Assembly (NCBI GenBank): GCA_016795365.1
Contig: JAEUHN010000016.1
Span: forward strand, 1-37,501
DNA: 37,501 nt
Direction: 5' to 3'
Source: Verrucomicrobiaceae bacterium
GTDB taxonomy: Bacteria > Verrucomicrobiota > Verrucomicrobiia > Verrucomicrobiales > Verrucomicrobiaceae
In this document: in pieces, positions 7,792-14,574 of the stretch
How the letters are laid out: each line of letters opens with the position of its first letter
Numbering within the stretch: position 1 is the stretch's first letter
The notes under the pieces: model-generated
Database searches by the model: none
Told to the model about the DNA's origin: nothing
What the model saw: the letters and a program-made list of their open reading frames with translations, nothing else
Program-made: the position numbers and the translations under genes

Positions 7792-8658
7792 ATGACCCGA
7801 CTTCCTGTAACTAAGACTCCCAAGTGCTACGTTGGCGGCGCTTTCATCCGCAGTGAGAGCGGACGCGTGTATCCGATCCAGGACTCGAAGGGCGAGTTCT
7901 TCGCCAACATCCCACAGTGCACACGCAAGGATCTGCGCAATGCCGTTGAGGCGGCAGCCAAGGCGGGTCCAGGTTGGGCCAGGCGGACCGCCTACAATCG
8001 CGGGCAGATCCTTTACCGGCTCGCGGAGATGCTGGAGGCCCGGGCATCCGAGATGTGCGACGCCCTCAGGGTTCATGGGGCCTCATCCGCTGCTGGGAAA
8101 CGCGAAGTCGCGACCACCGTGAACCGCCTCATCCACTACGCGGGCTGGGCCGACAAGTATGAGCAGTTGCTCGGCAACGTGAATCCGGTCGCGTCGCCGC
8201 ATTTCAATTTCACGGTGACAGAGCCCATGGGCATCATCGGCGTGCTTGCTCCCGAGGAGGCCCCGCTGCTCGCGCTCGTCTCCCTCATCGCTCCTGCAAT
8301 CACGAGTGGGAACACCGTTGTCGCCCTTGCCTCCTCATCGCGCCCCTACCCCTCCATCTTGCTCGGTGAAATGCTCGCGACGAGCGATCTGCCGGGCGGT
8401 GTGGTCAATCTCCTTACCGGTCATCGCAGCGAAATTCTGCCCACCATGGCCACCCACGCTCATCTGCGCGCGATTGCGGGGACGGCTTCACCTGAAGAAC
8501 GTAAGACCCTTCAAATCGGTGCCGCCGACAGCATGAAGCGACTTGCCCTCCGCAAGGCCGAAGAACGCACCGATTGGTTCGCCGACGAAGCCGCCGGACT
8601 CTACGAGATCAGGAACCTTATCGAGTTCAAAACCACCTGGCACCCGATTGGTGCCTAG
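7792..8658 (+). CDS. Truncated aldehyde-dehydrogenase-like protein without catalytic domain
   Basis: The 288 residues align by eye with the N-terminal NAD-binding half of aldehyde dehydrogenases. They show CYVGGAFIRSESGRVYPIQD at the start, the helical block RGQILYRLAEMLEAR, the TVTEPMGIIGVLAPEEAPLLALVSLIAPAI segment and GGVVNLLTGH. The match ends just after LRAIAGTASPEERKTLQIGAADSMKRLAL. That is where the ELGGK strand and then the catalytic Cys domain should follow; both are missing. Only 100 bases separate the stop from the next gene, so no lost frame hides there. The canonical PWNFP becomes APEEAP. Start ATG 7792 is chosen over the open upstream frame. It may be a non-catalytic partner of another ALDH. 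Confidence 0.8.
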   Translation: MTRLPVTKTPKCYVGGAFIRSESGRVYPIQDSKGEFFANIPQCTRKDLRNAVEAAAKAGPGWARRTAYNRGQILYRLAEMLEARASEMCDALRVHGASSAAGKREVATTVNRLIHYAGWADKYEQLLGNVNPVASPHFNFTVTEPMGIIGVLAPEEAPLLALVSLIAPAITSGNTVVALASSSRPYPSILLGEMLATSDLPGGVVNLLTGHRSEILPTMATHAHLRAIAGTASPEERKTLQIGAADSMKRLALRKAEERTDWFADEAAGLYEIRNLIEFKTTWHPIGA

Positions 8659-8760
8659 CGAAATACTGCCAGCCACCCTGCACCAAATTCACATGTGCGC
8701 ACGTTTGACCGGCACTTTGAATTGCCTAACCTCGGCGCTCAATTTCCCTCACCCGTCATC

Positions 8761-9159
8761 ATGGCCGACATCTCCTTTGAGGAAGCCGTAGCCCGCTCAT
8801 TCAAGCTCGATCCCCGCTATCAACCGGGTGCCTATGATTTTGTTCGCGAAGCTCTGCACATCGCGGTGAAGAAATTCCGCGGAGGTGATGAAGCCCAGCA
8901 CGTCAGCGGACGCGAACTGCTCGAAGGTGTGCGCGAGCATGCGCTCAAGGAGTATGGACCGATGGCCCTCACCATCCTCAATCAATGGGGCATCTACCGT
9001 GGCATCGATGTGGGCACCATCGTCTATAACCTGATCACCGTCGGCTACTTCGGGAAGAGCGACGGCGACTCCCTGGAGGATTTCGATGACGGCTACGACT
9101 TCGAAGAGGCCTTCACCAAGCCCTTCCTTCCCAAGAGCCGTCGAGCTCCCGGTGCATGA
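8761..9159 (+). CDS. Minf_1886-family-like protein
   Basis: This 132-residue acidic protein resembles the Minf_1886 family found in Verrucomicrobia and Planctomycetes, whose function is not established. Recognisable pieces are SFEEAVARSFKLDPRYQPGA at the start, YDFVREALHIAVKKF, HVSGRELLEGVREHALKEYG and LNQWGIYRGIDVGTIVYNLI. The tail is rich in Asp and Glu (DSLEDFDDGYDFEEAF). There is no signal peptide or membrane segment. The ATG at 8761 is the natural start. It lies 102 bases after the ALDH-like gene and 92 bases before the M16 peptidase, all on the plus strand. Confidence 0.8.
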   Translation: MADISFEEAVARSFKLDPRYQPGAYDFVREALHIAVKKFRGGDEAQHVSGRELLEGVREHALKEYGPMALTILNQWGIYRGIDVGTIVYNLITVGYFGKSDGDSLEDFDDGYDFEEAFTKPFLPKSRRAPGA

Positions 9160-9251
9160 GCCCCCGGGCTCGTGCCTTCGATGCCACGCTCCACTTCGTA
9201 AATCACTGGTTGTCGCCGTAGCCAGCCCACGGTCCATTTCCTTTTCCCCTC

Positions 9252-11795
9252 ATGCCCAAGCCCTCTGCTCCACCCTCGCCTCCCGCCTCCAGCGCCACCG
9301 TCACATCATTGCCGAATGGTTTTGAAATCATCGTTCAAGAGGATCACGCCCATCCCCTGGCCAGCGTGCAGCTCTGGGTTCGCGCAGGCAGCATTCATGA
9401 GGAGGCATGGACCGGTGCAGGGCTTGCGCATCTGACTGAGCACATGCTTTTCAAGGGCACCGCCACGCGCTCGGCCCAGCAGCTCTCGCAGAGCATCCAG
9501 GCCCTCGGCGGCTACGTGAACGCCTACACCTCCTTCAACCGCACCGTGTATTGGATCGATGGCCTGAGCGACAAGGTGGGCGGCTACATGGAGATCCTGG
9601 CGGACATGGCCATGCGATCGAAGTTCGATCCCGAGGAGCTCACTCGCGAGAAGGATGTGATTCGTCGCGAGATGGCGATGGACAATGATGATGCCGGCAG
9701 CGCGGGTCAGCATCTGATGCAGGCCACCGCCTTCCGCAAACATCCCCTGCGCCAGCCCATCATCGGGCATCGCGAAGTCTTCGATCAGGTCTCGCACGCC
9801 GACCTCGTCGCCTTCGTGAAGCGGCACTACTCACCGAACAATTGCTTCCTCGTCGTCGCAGGCGCAGTGCATACGGAGGAAGTCGTGGCCGCCGCGAAGG
9901 AGCACTTCGGAGCTTGGCTTCGCCAGCCGTATGCTCCGGTGCTCCTCCCCATCGAGTCCCCCCAGCACGGCGCTCGCAAGAACCGCCTCAGCTTTGCCAC
10001 CGAACTCACGCGCATCAGCCTCGGCTGGCCGATTCCCGGCGATGCTCACGAGGACAAACCAGCACTCGATGTGCTCGCCTTCCTGCTCGGCAGCGGACGG
10101 AGTTCACGTCTCTACCAGGAGCTGCGCGAGAAGCGTGGGCTCGCCCATTACGTGTGGGCCGGTGCGTGGTCGTCGGCGGAATGCGGGCTCTTCAGCACCG
10201 ATGTGGAATGCGATCCGTCAGATGCCGACGCCGCTCTCTCAGCGATGAAGGAAGTCATCGAAAAGTTCAAGCAGCAAGGCCCCACCGCCGCCGAGCTGGA
10301 CAAGGCCGTCCGCAGCACCATTGCGGGACAGCTTCGCTCCATGGCCACCACTCGCGGGCAGGCCAGCACCCTTGGCCACGGCTGGCTCACGTCCAGCAGT
10401 CTCGAATACTCTAGGCTCTTTCTCGACGCGATCCGCAGCCTCACACGCCAACGCGTGCAAGACGCCGCACGACGTTACCTGAATGAGGCCACCAGCAACG
10501 AGGTGATCGTGGAACCCGAAGGCACAGTCGCCACCGCCAAGACCAGCGCGTCGCAGGCCTCGGGTCGCCCCGCCATCGAGCGCATCGTCCTGCCCAATGG
10601 GCTCACCCTTCTCCTCGGCAAGAACCCACGCCTGCCCCTGGTCTCCATCCGAGCCGGATTCTTCGCCGGTGTGCTGGCCGAGTCCGACACAAATGGCGGC
10701 GTCACCCAGGTCACCGCTCAGATGCTGCTCAAAGGCACCAAGACGCGCACCGCGGATGAGATTGCCAGCGTGCTGGAGAAACGCGGCGGCGGCATCAATG
10801 CCAGCGGCGATGCGCATCGTCTCGTCTTCGCCAGCGATGTAGTGAAGGGCGATGAAACCCTCGCCCTCGACCTCGTGGCCGACCTGATTCGGAACGCCTC
10901 GCTGCCCGCCAAACAGCTGGCGCTCGTCCAGAAGCGCCAGATCGCCAGCATCCGCGAGGAGCAGGAAGATCCCCTCACCGTCGCCATGCGTCGGGCTCGC
11001 AAGGAGATCTTCGCCGGCACCCCCTTCCATCGCACCGCACTCGGCACCGAGGCCAGCGTGACGGGACTCAAGATCACCGATTGCAAGACCCTCCTCCGCG
11101 ACCACCTCACCGGAGCCAATGGTGTCGTCACCGTCATCGGCGACATCGATCCTGCCGCCATTCGCAAGCAGGTGCAGGCCAGTCTTGGCAAGCTGCCCAA
11201 AGGCACCCGCCACTTCAGCCAGCTGCGCGATCTTCCCCGGCAGAGCAAGCCCGGCACCTGGGACCTCAAGCTCGACAAGGAGCAGGCCGTGCTGGTCATC
11301 GGCTTCCGCACCGTCGGTCTGCACAGCCCCGACAGCTACGTGCTCAGCATGATCGACGAAGCCTGCAGCGACATGGGCTCACGCCTCTTCAATCGCATTC
11401 GTGAAGAACTCGGCCTCGCCTACTACGTCGGTGCTCAGAGCTTCATGGCCTACGGCGCAGGCGCGTTCTACTTCTACGTCGGCACCGATCCCGCCAAGCT
11501 CGATCTCGCTCAGAAGGAGATGCAGCTCCAGATCGCTGACCTCGCTAAGAACGGCCTGCGTGCCGATGAACTCGAACGCGCCAAGATCACCTGGAAGTCC
11601 AACTGGCTCAAGACCCAGCAAGGCAACGGCGGTCTCGCCGATGCGATCTCCTGGGATGAACTCAACGGCCTCGGCCACTCCCACCTCGAACGCCTGCCCG
11701 GCATCATCGACGCCATCTCCGTCAAGGATGTAAAACGCGTAGCCAAGCAGTTCTTCCAGAGCGCCCACATCGTCCGCGTCGTGCCGAAGGGCTGA
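9252..11795 (+). CDS. M16 family zinc metallopeptidase, fused active and inactive halves
   Basis: This 847-residue protein consists of two M16 units in one chain. The N-terminal unit has the inverted zinc motif HLTEH (His60, Glu63, His64) and the third ligand Glu140 in VIRREMAMDND. The C-terminal unit has QVTAQMLLKGT at the corresponding place, so its metal site is lost. It keeps the substrate-side RLFNRIREELGLAYYVGA segment that completes the active site in this family. This is the same division of labour as in mitochondrial processing peptidase and in two-gene bacterial PqqL/YmxG-type systems, here within one polypeptide. No signal peptide is visible. The N-terminus is Pro/Ser-rich. The stop lies about 20 bases before the decayed attC-like site that opens the cassette array. 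Confidence 0.92.
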   Translation: MPKPSAPPSPPASSATVTSLPNGFEIIVQEDHAHPLASVQLWVRAGSIHEEAWTGAGLAHLTEHMLFKGTATRSAQQLSQSIQALGGYVNAYTSFNRTVYWIDGLSDKVGGYMEILADMAMRSKFDPEELTREKDVIRREMAMDNDDAGSAGQHLMQATAFRKHPLRQPIIGHREVFDQVSHADLVAFVKRHYSPNNCFLVVAGAVHTEEVVAAAKEHFGAWLRQPYAPVLLPIESPQHGARKNRLSFATELTRISLGWPIPGDAHEDKPALDVLAFLLGSGRSSRLYQELREKRGLAHYVWAGAWSSAECGLFSTDVECDPSDADAALSAMKEVIEKFKQQGPTAAELDKAVRSTIAGQLRSMATTRGQASTLGHGWLTSSSLEYSRLFLDAIRSLTRQRVQDAARRYLNEATSNEVIVEPEGTVATAKTSASQASGRPAIERIVLPNGLTLLLGKNPRLPLVSIRAGFFAGVLAESDTNGGVTQVTAQMLLKGTKTRTADEIASVLEKRGGGINASGDAHRLVFASDVVKGDETLALDLVADLIRNASLPAKQLALVQKRQIASIREEQEDPLTVAMRRARKEIFAGTPFHRTALGTEASVTGLKITDCKTLLRDHLTGANGVVTVIGDIDPAAIRKQVQASLGKLPKGTRHFSQLRDLPRQSKPGTWDLKLDKEQAVLVIGFRTVGLHSPDSYVLSMIDEACSDMGSRLFNRIREELGLAYYVGAQSFMAYGAGAFYFYVGTDPAKLDLAQKEMQLQIADLAKNGLRADELERAKITWKSNWLKTQQGNGGLADAISWDELNGLGHSHLERLPGIIDAISVKDVKRVAKQFFQSAHIVRVVPKG

Positions 11796-11813
11796 CCGCC
11801 AGTCTGGCATTTC

Positions 11814-11906
11814 TTTCGAGCCTCAAAGACCTGACAACGGCGAGCGCAAGACTCCGCTGACACGACAGATGGCTACGAGCCGTTGCCTGCATCCGTTTTG
11901 TTCGCC
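11814..11906 (-). repeat. attC-like site 1 (decayed terminal copy)
   Basis: The right two thirds match the other two copies, including GAGCGCAAGAC, GCTGACACGACAGAT, GAGCCGTTGCCTGCATCCG and the core GTTCGCC (11900-11906). The inner stem CAACGGC/GCCGTTG is kept. The outer left arm has diverged, and the GCCGAAC core expected near 11814 is absent. This is what is expected for the last attC of an array at its junction with chromosomal sequence. Confidence 0.55.
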
Positions 11907-11920
11907 CTGTTGTGTGGTGG

Positions 11921-12472
11921 TCATGCTGATGGGTTTTCTGACGCTTTCCGTTTCTGGCACCAGCGATAGACAACCGCAAACCGGACCGCAAGCAGACCGC
12001 CAACGCCAGTCAGAGCAACGGCGATAAAGAAGTTCAACTGGTCAGCGAGATTAAGCTCGTGATGAAGGTTGCGTGAGCCGGACTGTAAAATGGGCATGAC
12101 TCCATCGCCAAGCCGACTGATGCCCCAGCCGGCAAGCAGAATGCCAGTGAGGAAAATCATAATCTCACCCCAGTTCAAGTCGTGTGCGGAGGCTGCATCA
12201 AGCGGCTCCGTCGTCCCCGAGCGAAGTGCCAAGCGACAAACGAACGGTGCAAGGAACCAAGTGGCAATGACGAGTGTGAGATAAACTAGCAACGTCGGAA
12301 CGTAGATGGCCCAAACACTCGGAAACTGGTTCGCAACTTCGGGTGAAACTGAAGCTTGCAAGCCAAAAGTCATCACTGCACCGCCTACGGAGTCCATGCT
12401 ACGAAGCCCAAAGTAAATCGAGATCAGTCGTGTGATGCCAACAAGAAACTGAAGAGGAACATGCGTTGTCAT
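11921..12472 (-). CDS. Cassette gene: four-helix membrane protein of unknown function
   Basis: This 183-residue protein is not recognised. It has four hydrophobic segments: around FLVGITRLISIYFGL; around IYVPTLLVYLTLVIATWFLA; around IMIFLTGILLAGWGI; and around FFIAVALTGVGGLLAVRFAV. Short charged loops and a basic C-terminus (RWCQKRKASENPSA) suggest an inner-membrane protein. I use ATG 12472; the frame is open further upstream, but that extension runs through the attC-like site and is arginine-rich, so it is not coding. The stop lies 14 bases from the attC-like core at 11906. No promoter is obvious in the 44-base leader after site 2, as is usual for integron cassettes. Confidence 0.75.
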   Translation of the reverse strand: MTTHVPLQFLVGITRLISIYFGLRSMDSVGGAVMTFGLQASVSPEVANQFPSVWAIYVPTLLVYLTLVIATWFLAPFVCRLALRSGTTEPLDAASAHDLNWGEIMIFLTGILLAGWGISRLGDGVMPILQSGSRNLHHELNLADQLNFFIAVALTGVGGLLAVRFAVVYRWCQKRKASENPSA

Positions 12473-12516
12473 GATTGGGCTTGCGAGTGGCTGGAGCAAT
12501 GGACTCCGCTTTTTTG

Positions 12517-12609
12517 GCCGAACGTCTCGGATCAGGCGACGGCGAGCGCAAGACGTTGCTGACACGACAGATAGCCTTCGAGCCGTTGCCTGCATCCGCT
12601 TTGTTCGGC
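12517..12609 (-). repeat. attC-like site 2
   Basis: The outer cores GCCGAAC (12517-12523) and GTTCGGC (12603-12609) are perfectly complementary and extend one more base pair on each side. After 5-base spacers comes an inner stem: GGATCAGGCGACGGC against GCCGTTGCCTGCATCC. It pairs with one unpaired base and one mismatch. Unpaired extrahelical bases of this kind set strand choice in attC sites. The central 40 or so bases are the variable terminal structure. The core reads GTTCGGC, not the textbook GTTRRRY. It is identical to site 3 at 86 of 93 positions. Confidence 0.75.
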
Positions 12610-12629
12610 CTTGTTGAGGTCCAGTTGTC

Positions 12630-12992
12630 TCACAATCCTGGGGTTTTGGTGGGTGGTAAACTCGGCTCTAGTGGCAAGTGACAGTGGAGGCACTTGCTGG
12701 TCCAGGGGCTCGAAAACCAGGTTGTAGCGTGAAACTGATCTCCACATCGTGGGCATCTGCTCCTCCAAACACGTAGTCCAGTGAGTGCACATACGCCCAT
12801 CCAGAAGAAGGCGACATATGGTCCCACCGCATCACCAAAAATCAGAACAGAAATCCCCACAACCGGGAGATAGAGAAAGAATACAATCCACACCATGCGC
12901 CTCCGGCTGCGGATGATATCAAGCGCTGAAACGAAGCTCGCATCTGGCTTGATCCCAGGCTCCTCTTGTTCTGCTTTAGTTTCGAGGGTCAT
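12630..12992 (-). CDS. Cassette gene: small membrane protein with C-terminal zinc ribbon
   Basis: This 120-residue protein is not assigned to a family. A charged N-terminus (MTLETKAEQEEPGIKPDASF) is followed by a basic RSRRR before two hydrophobic segments (MVWIVFFLYLPVVGISVLIF and YVAFFWMGVCALTG). A cytosolic C-terminal domain then carries CPRCG and CLHC, 18 residues apart, a typical zinc-ribbon pair. The ATG at 12992 is 15 bases from the core of site 3, and the stop is 20 bases from the core of site 2. The gene therefore fills its cassette, as integron cassette genes do. Base composition is more AT-rich than in the flanking M16 gene. Confidence 0.75.
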   Translation of the reverse strand: MTLETKAEQEEPGIKPDASFVSALDIIRSRRRMVWIVFFLYLPVVGISVLIFGDAVGPYVAFFWMGVCALTGLRVWRSRCPRCGDQFHATTWFSSPWTSKCLHCHLPLEPSLPPTKTPGL

Positions 12993-13008
12993 GGCACACT
13001 ATTTCTTG

Positions 13009-13101
13009 GCCGAACGACCCGGATCAGGCGACGGCGAGCGGAAGACGTTGCTGACACGACAGATAGCCTTCGATCCGTTGCCTGCATCCGTCTTGTTCGC
13101 C
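13009..13101 (-). repeat. attC-like site 3
   Basis: The outer cores are GCCGAAC (13009-13015) and GTTCGCC (13095-13101), complementary except for one base. The inner arms GGATCAGGCGACGG and CCGTTGCCTGCATCC pair with one extrahelical base and one mismatch, exactly as in site 2. The length is again 93 bases. Differences from site 2 cluster in the spacers next to the cores. The stop codon of the 188-residue gene lies 7 bases away. Confidence 0.75.
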
Positions 13102-13108
13102 CTTGTTT

Positions 13109-13675
13109 TCATGATGTCTTGCGGCGGGTCTTAATAGTGGAGATGCCCGTGAGACGCTCAATACTACAGGAATATATTGTCCCTCGTTCGTCACGAAAGA
13201 CTGCGGACACTGAATCAGTAGTCGCTTCGTGGGACGTGAGCTGAACCTGTCCACTGGATCGGTATCGACACTGGATAAGATCAGTGAGGGATCGCAAACA
13301 ATCCTCAATACTGCTCGGCTCCTTTGCATGCTGCGAACTGGCAATCCACGTTCGAAGGCGGTGAAGCGCATACAAGACGAATGGTGTCGCCACCCCACCA
13401 ATGACCTCAACTGAGATGTCTTGCAGCATCCCACTCGCACCACACTCATGAATAGATAGGCGCTGATCTATGGCGTAGCCATCCTTGCCGTATAGGTGTT
13501 CTAAAAAGCTCTTGGTAATGCCGTCCCGGTCCAGTGGAGTGTCTCCCGGCACGGAAGCGTGATAGACCTCATAAGGCTCCTCCCCCCCACCAAACACTTC
13601 AAGCACCGAAATCGTGACTCTGCGCTCATCGGCGTAGTTCAGATAGTTTTCGATTTCTGGTGCTCTGTCGCTCAT
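13109..13675 (-). CDS. Cassette gene: soluble hypothetical protein
   Basis: This 188-residue protein is not recognised. It begins MSDRAPEIENYLNYADERRV and looks cytosolic, with no signal peptide or long hydrophobic helix. The composition is acidic in the first third (ISVLEVFGGGEEPYEVYHAS). The central GGVATPFVLYALHRLRTWIA is the most hydrophobic part. The C-terminal part (VSAVFRDERGTIYSCSIERLTGIS) looks like beta strands. I take the ATG at 13675; the frame is open to 13720, but that would cross the putative cassette boundary core at 13698-13705. It is the first gene of the array in reading direction and would depend on an upstream promoter, which I could not identify. Confidence 0.7.
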   Translation of the reverse strand: MSDRAPEIENYLNYADERRVTISVLEVFGGGEEPYEVYHASVPGDTPLDRDGITKSFLEHLYGKDGYAIDQRLSIHECGASGMLQDISVEVIGGVATPFVLYALHRLRTWIASSQHAKEPSSIEDCLRSLTDLIQCRYRSSGQVQLTSHEATTDSVSAVFRDERGTIYSCSIERLTGISTIKTRRKTS

Positions 13676-14229
13676 GGAATCAAGTGCTTTGGAGTTAGGG
13701 CGAACGTTGTTTAGCCACACTTAATTGTGGGCGAATCGGATTCGGCCACAGTTTTTTATGGAATAACAGATCAAATGCAGGGTGAGCGCGAATTCGTGGT
13801 GGGGCGGGAAGGGCGGGGGTGAAACCGTCAGTGGACAGGGGTGATCGCGGCGGGTTCGGTGTTTGGCGGGCAGAGGGCGTCGGGGCTTGCCACGCTCGGA
13901 AAAGGCCAACGCATGGGCGTGACTCCTCGGAGTTACCGTTCATGATCTTGGGATCAGCCGCCGATGAGGAGTCCTACCTCGGCGCTCTCCTGGCCGATGC
14001 GGACAGTCGAGGGCACCCCCGTTGACTCCCGGCAGTGAACCACCCTCCGTTCCCAAGGCTCCCGCTGGTCACTTCGCCGGGGCGTCCTCGGGATGCGCGG
14101 GTTGACTTCACACGATGCCACCCTCGCACTACAAACCCCTGAGTTCCGGCCTTGGCGACTGAGCGGCTGGGTCTGGAGGCTCTTCTTTGTCGCTTCCTGA
14201 ATGGTGCGGACGGTTGGCGAGACAGGTCC
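13676..14229. other. 554-bp stretch without a convincing gene, right of the cassette array
   Basis: The left end holds the putative array boundary core (13698-13705) and two overlapping hairpins with a T-run (13715-13757). The remainder is GC-rich. Its open frames on both strands are rich in Pro, Arg and Ser and match nothing I know. If an integrase, attI or cassette promoter once existed next to the array it should lie here, but no tyrosine recombinase motif can be read in any frame. Confidence 0.5.
13726..13757 (+). terminator. Hairpin with T-run at the array boundary
   Basis: TGTGG-CGAATC and GATTCG-CCACA form a stem with one G-G mismatch around a single central G, followed by G and six T residues (13752-13757). 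As drawn it would terminate plus-strand transcripts. An upstream CCACA (13715-13719) can pair with the same TGTGG (13726-13730), giving a mutually exclusive hairpin. No plus-strand gene ends here, so its role is unclear. Confidence 0.5.
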
Positions 14230-14574
14230 TCACAGCCGGACCAGGCAGCAGCCAAACTCGATCTCGGTCTGCCCGGCTTCGTTTTTGCGCACGGGGAGGT
14301 GGGAGGCGAGGGTGTAGAGTTGGCGACGGGAATCGGCGGGGTCGGGCCGGGTGGTGACCAGGCCGGCATCGCGGAGAGCGATGAGGTGCTTCAGCACGGC
14401 ATCCAGACGTCGGCCCACGTGCCGGGCGCTGCTGGTGGCCGTGTGCGGCTGACCGTCCGCCAGCATCTCCAGCACCCGACGCCTCACCGGATCAGCCAGC
14501 AGCGCGAAGATGAGGTCCCGGTTCCTCTGAACGGGATCGGACGCGACAGCGGGGGAGCGACTGCGCCTGGGCAT
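14230..14574 (-). CDS. ArsR-like winged-helix transcriptional regulator
   Basis: This 114-residue DNA-binding protein has a helix LIFALLADPVRRRVLEMLAD, followed by a helix-turn-helix (TATSSARHVGRRLDAVLKHL, about residues 45-64) and a wing (AGLVTTRPDPADSRRQLYTL, 70-89). This is the order of ArsR/MarR-type winged helices. The usual metal-binding CxC of ArsR is absent; two cysteines sit near the end (FGCCLVRL). The ATG at 14574 is the natural start. It stands alone between the gene-poor stretch and the 42-bp repeat array, and its target is not evident. Confidence 0.75.
   Translation of the reverse strand: MPRRSRSPAVASDPVQRNRDLIFALLADPVRRRVLEMLADGQPHTATSSARHVGRRLDAVLKHLIALRDAGLVTTRPDPADSRRQLYTLASHLPVRKNEAGQTEIEFGCCLVRL

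Larger units (their letters stand above)
11814..13705 (-). mobile_element. Integron-type gene-cassette array (three cassettes, no integrase in window)
   Basis: Three orphan genes on the minus strand are each followed, within 7-20 bases of their stop codon, by a copy of a roughly 93-bp imperfect dyad with attC architecture. In transcription order these are 188-residue protein, attC-like 3; zinc-ribbon membrane protein, attC-like 2; four-helix membrane protein, decayed attC-like 1. The first cassette would begin at the core GGGCGAAC at 13698-13705. The cassette genes look more AT-rich than their neighbours. No IntI-like gene is in the window; the only tyrosine recombinase (16955-17866) is of XerC/D type and 3.2 kb away. 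By usual definitions this would be a CALIN, or the distal end of a chromosomal integron. Confidence 0.7.

Noticed and set aside
11921..12595. Longer version of the four-helix cassette protein (224 residues)
   Set aside because: The extra 41 residues are translated attC-like DNA; ATG 12472 gives a sensible membrane protein.
13695..13943. Minus-strand open frame of 82 residues right of the cassette array
   Set aside because: Rich in Pro, Ser and Arg, crosses the putative cassette boundary and the hairpin, and has no protein-family character.
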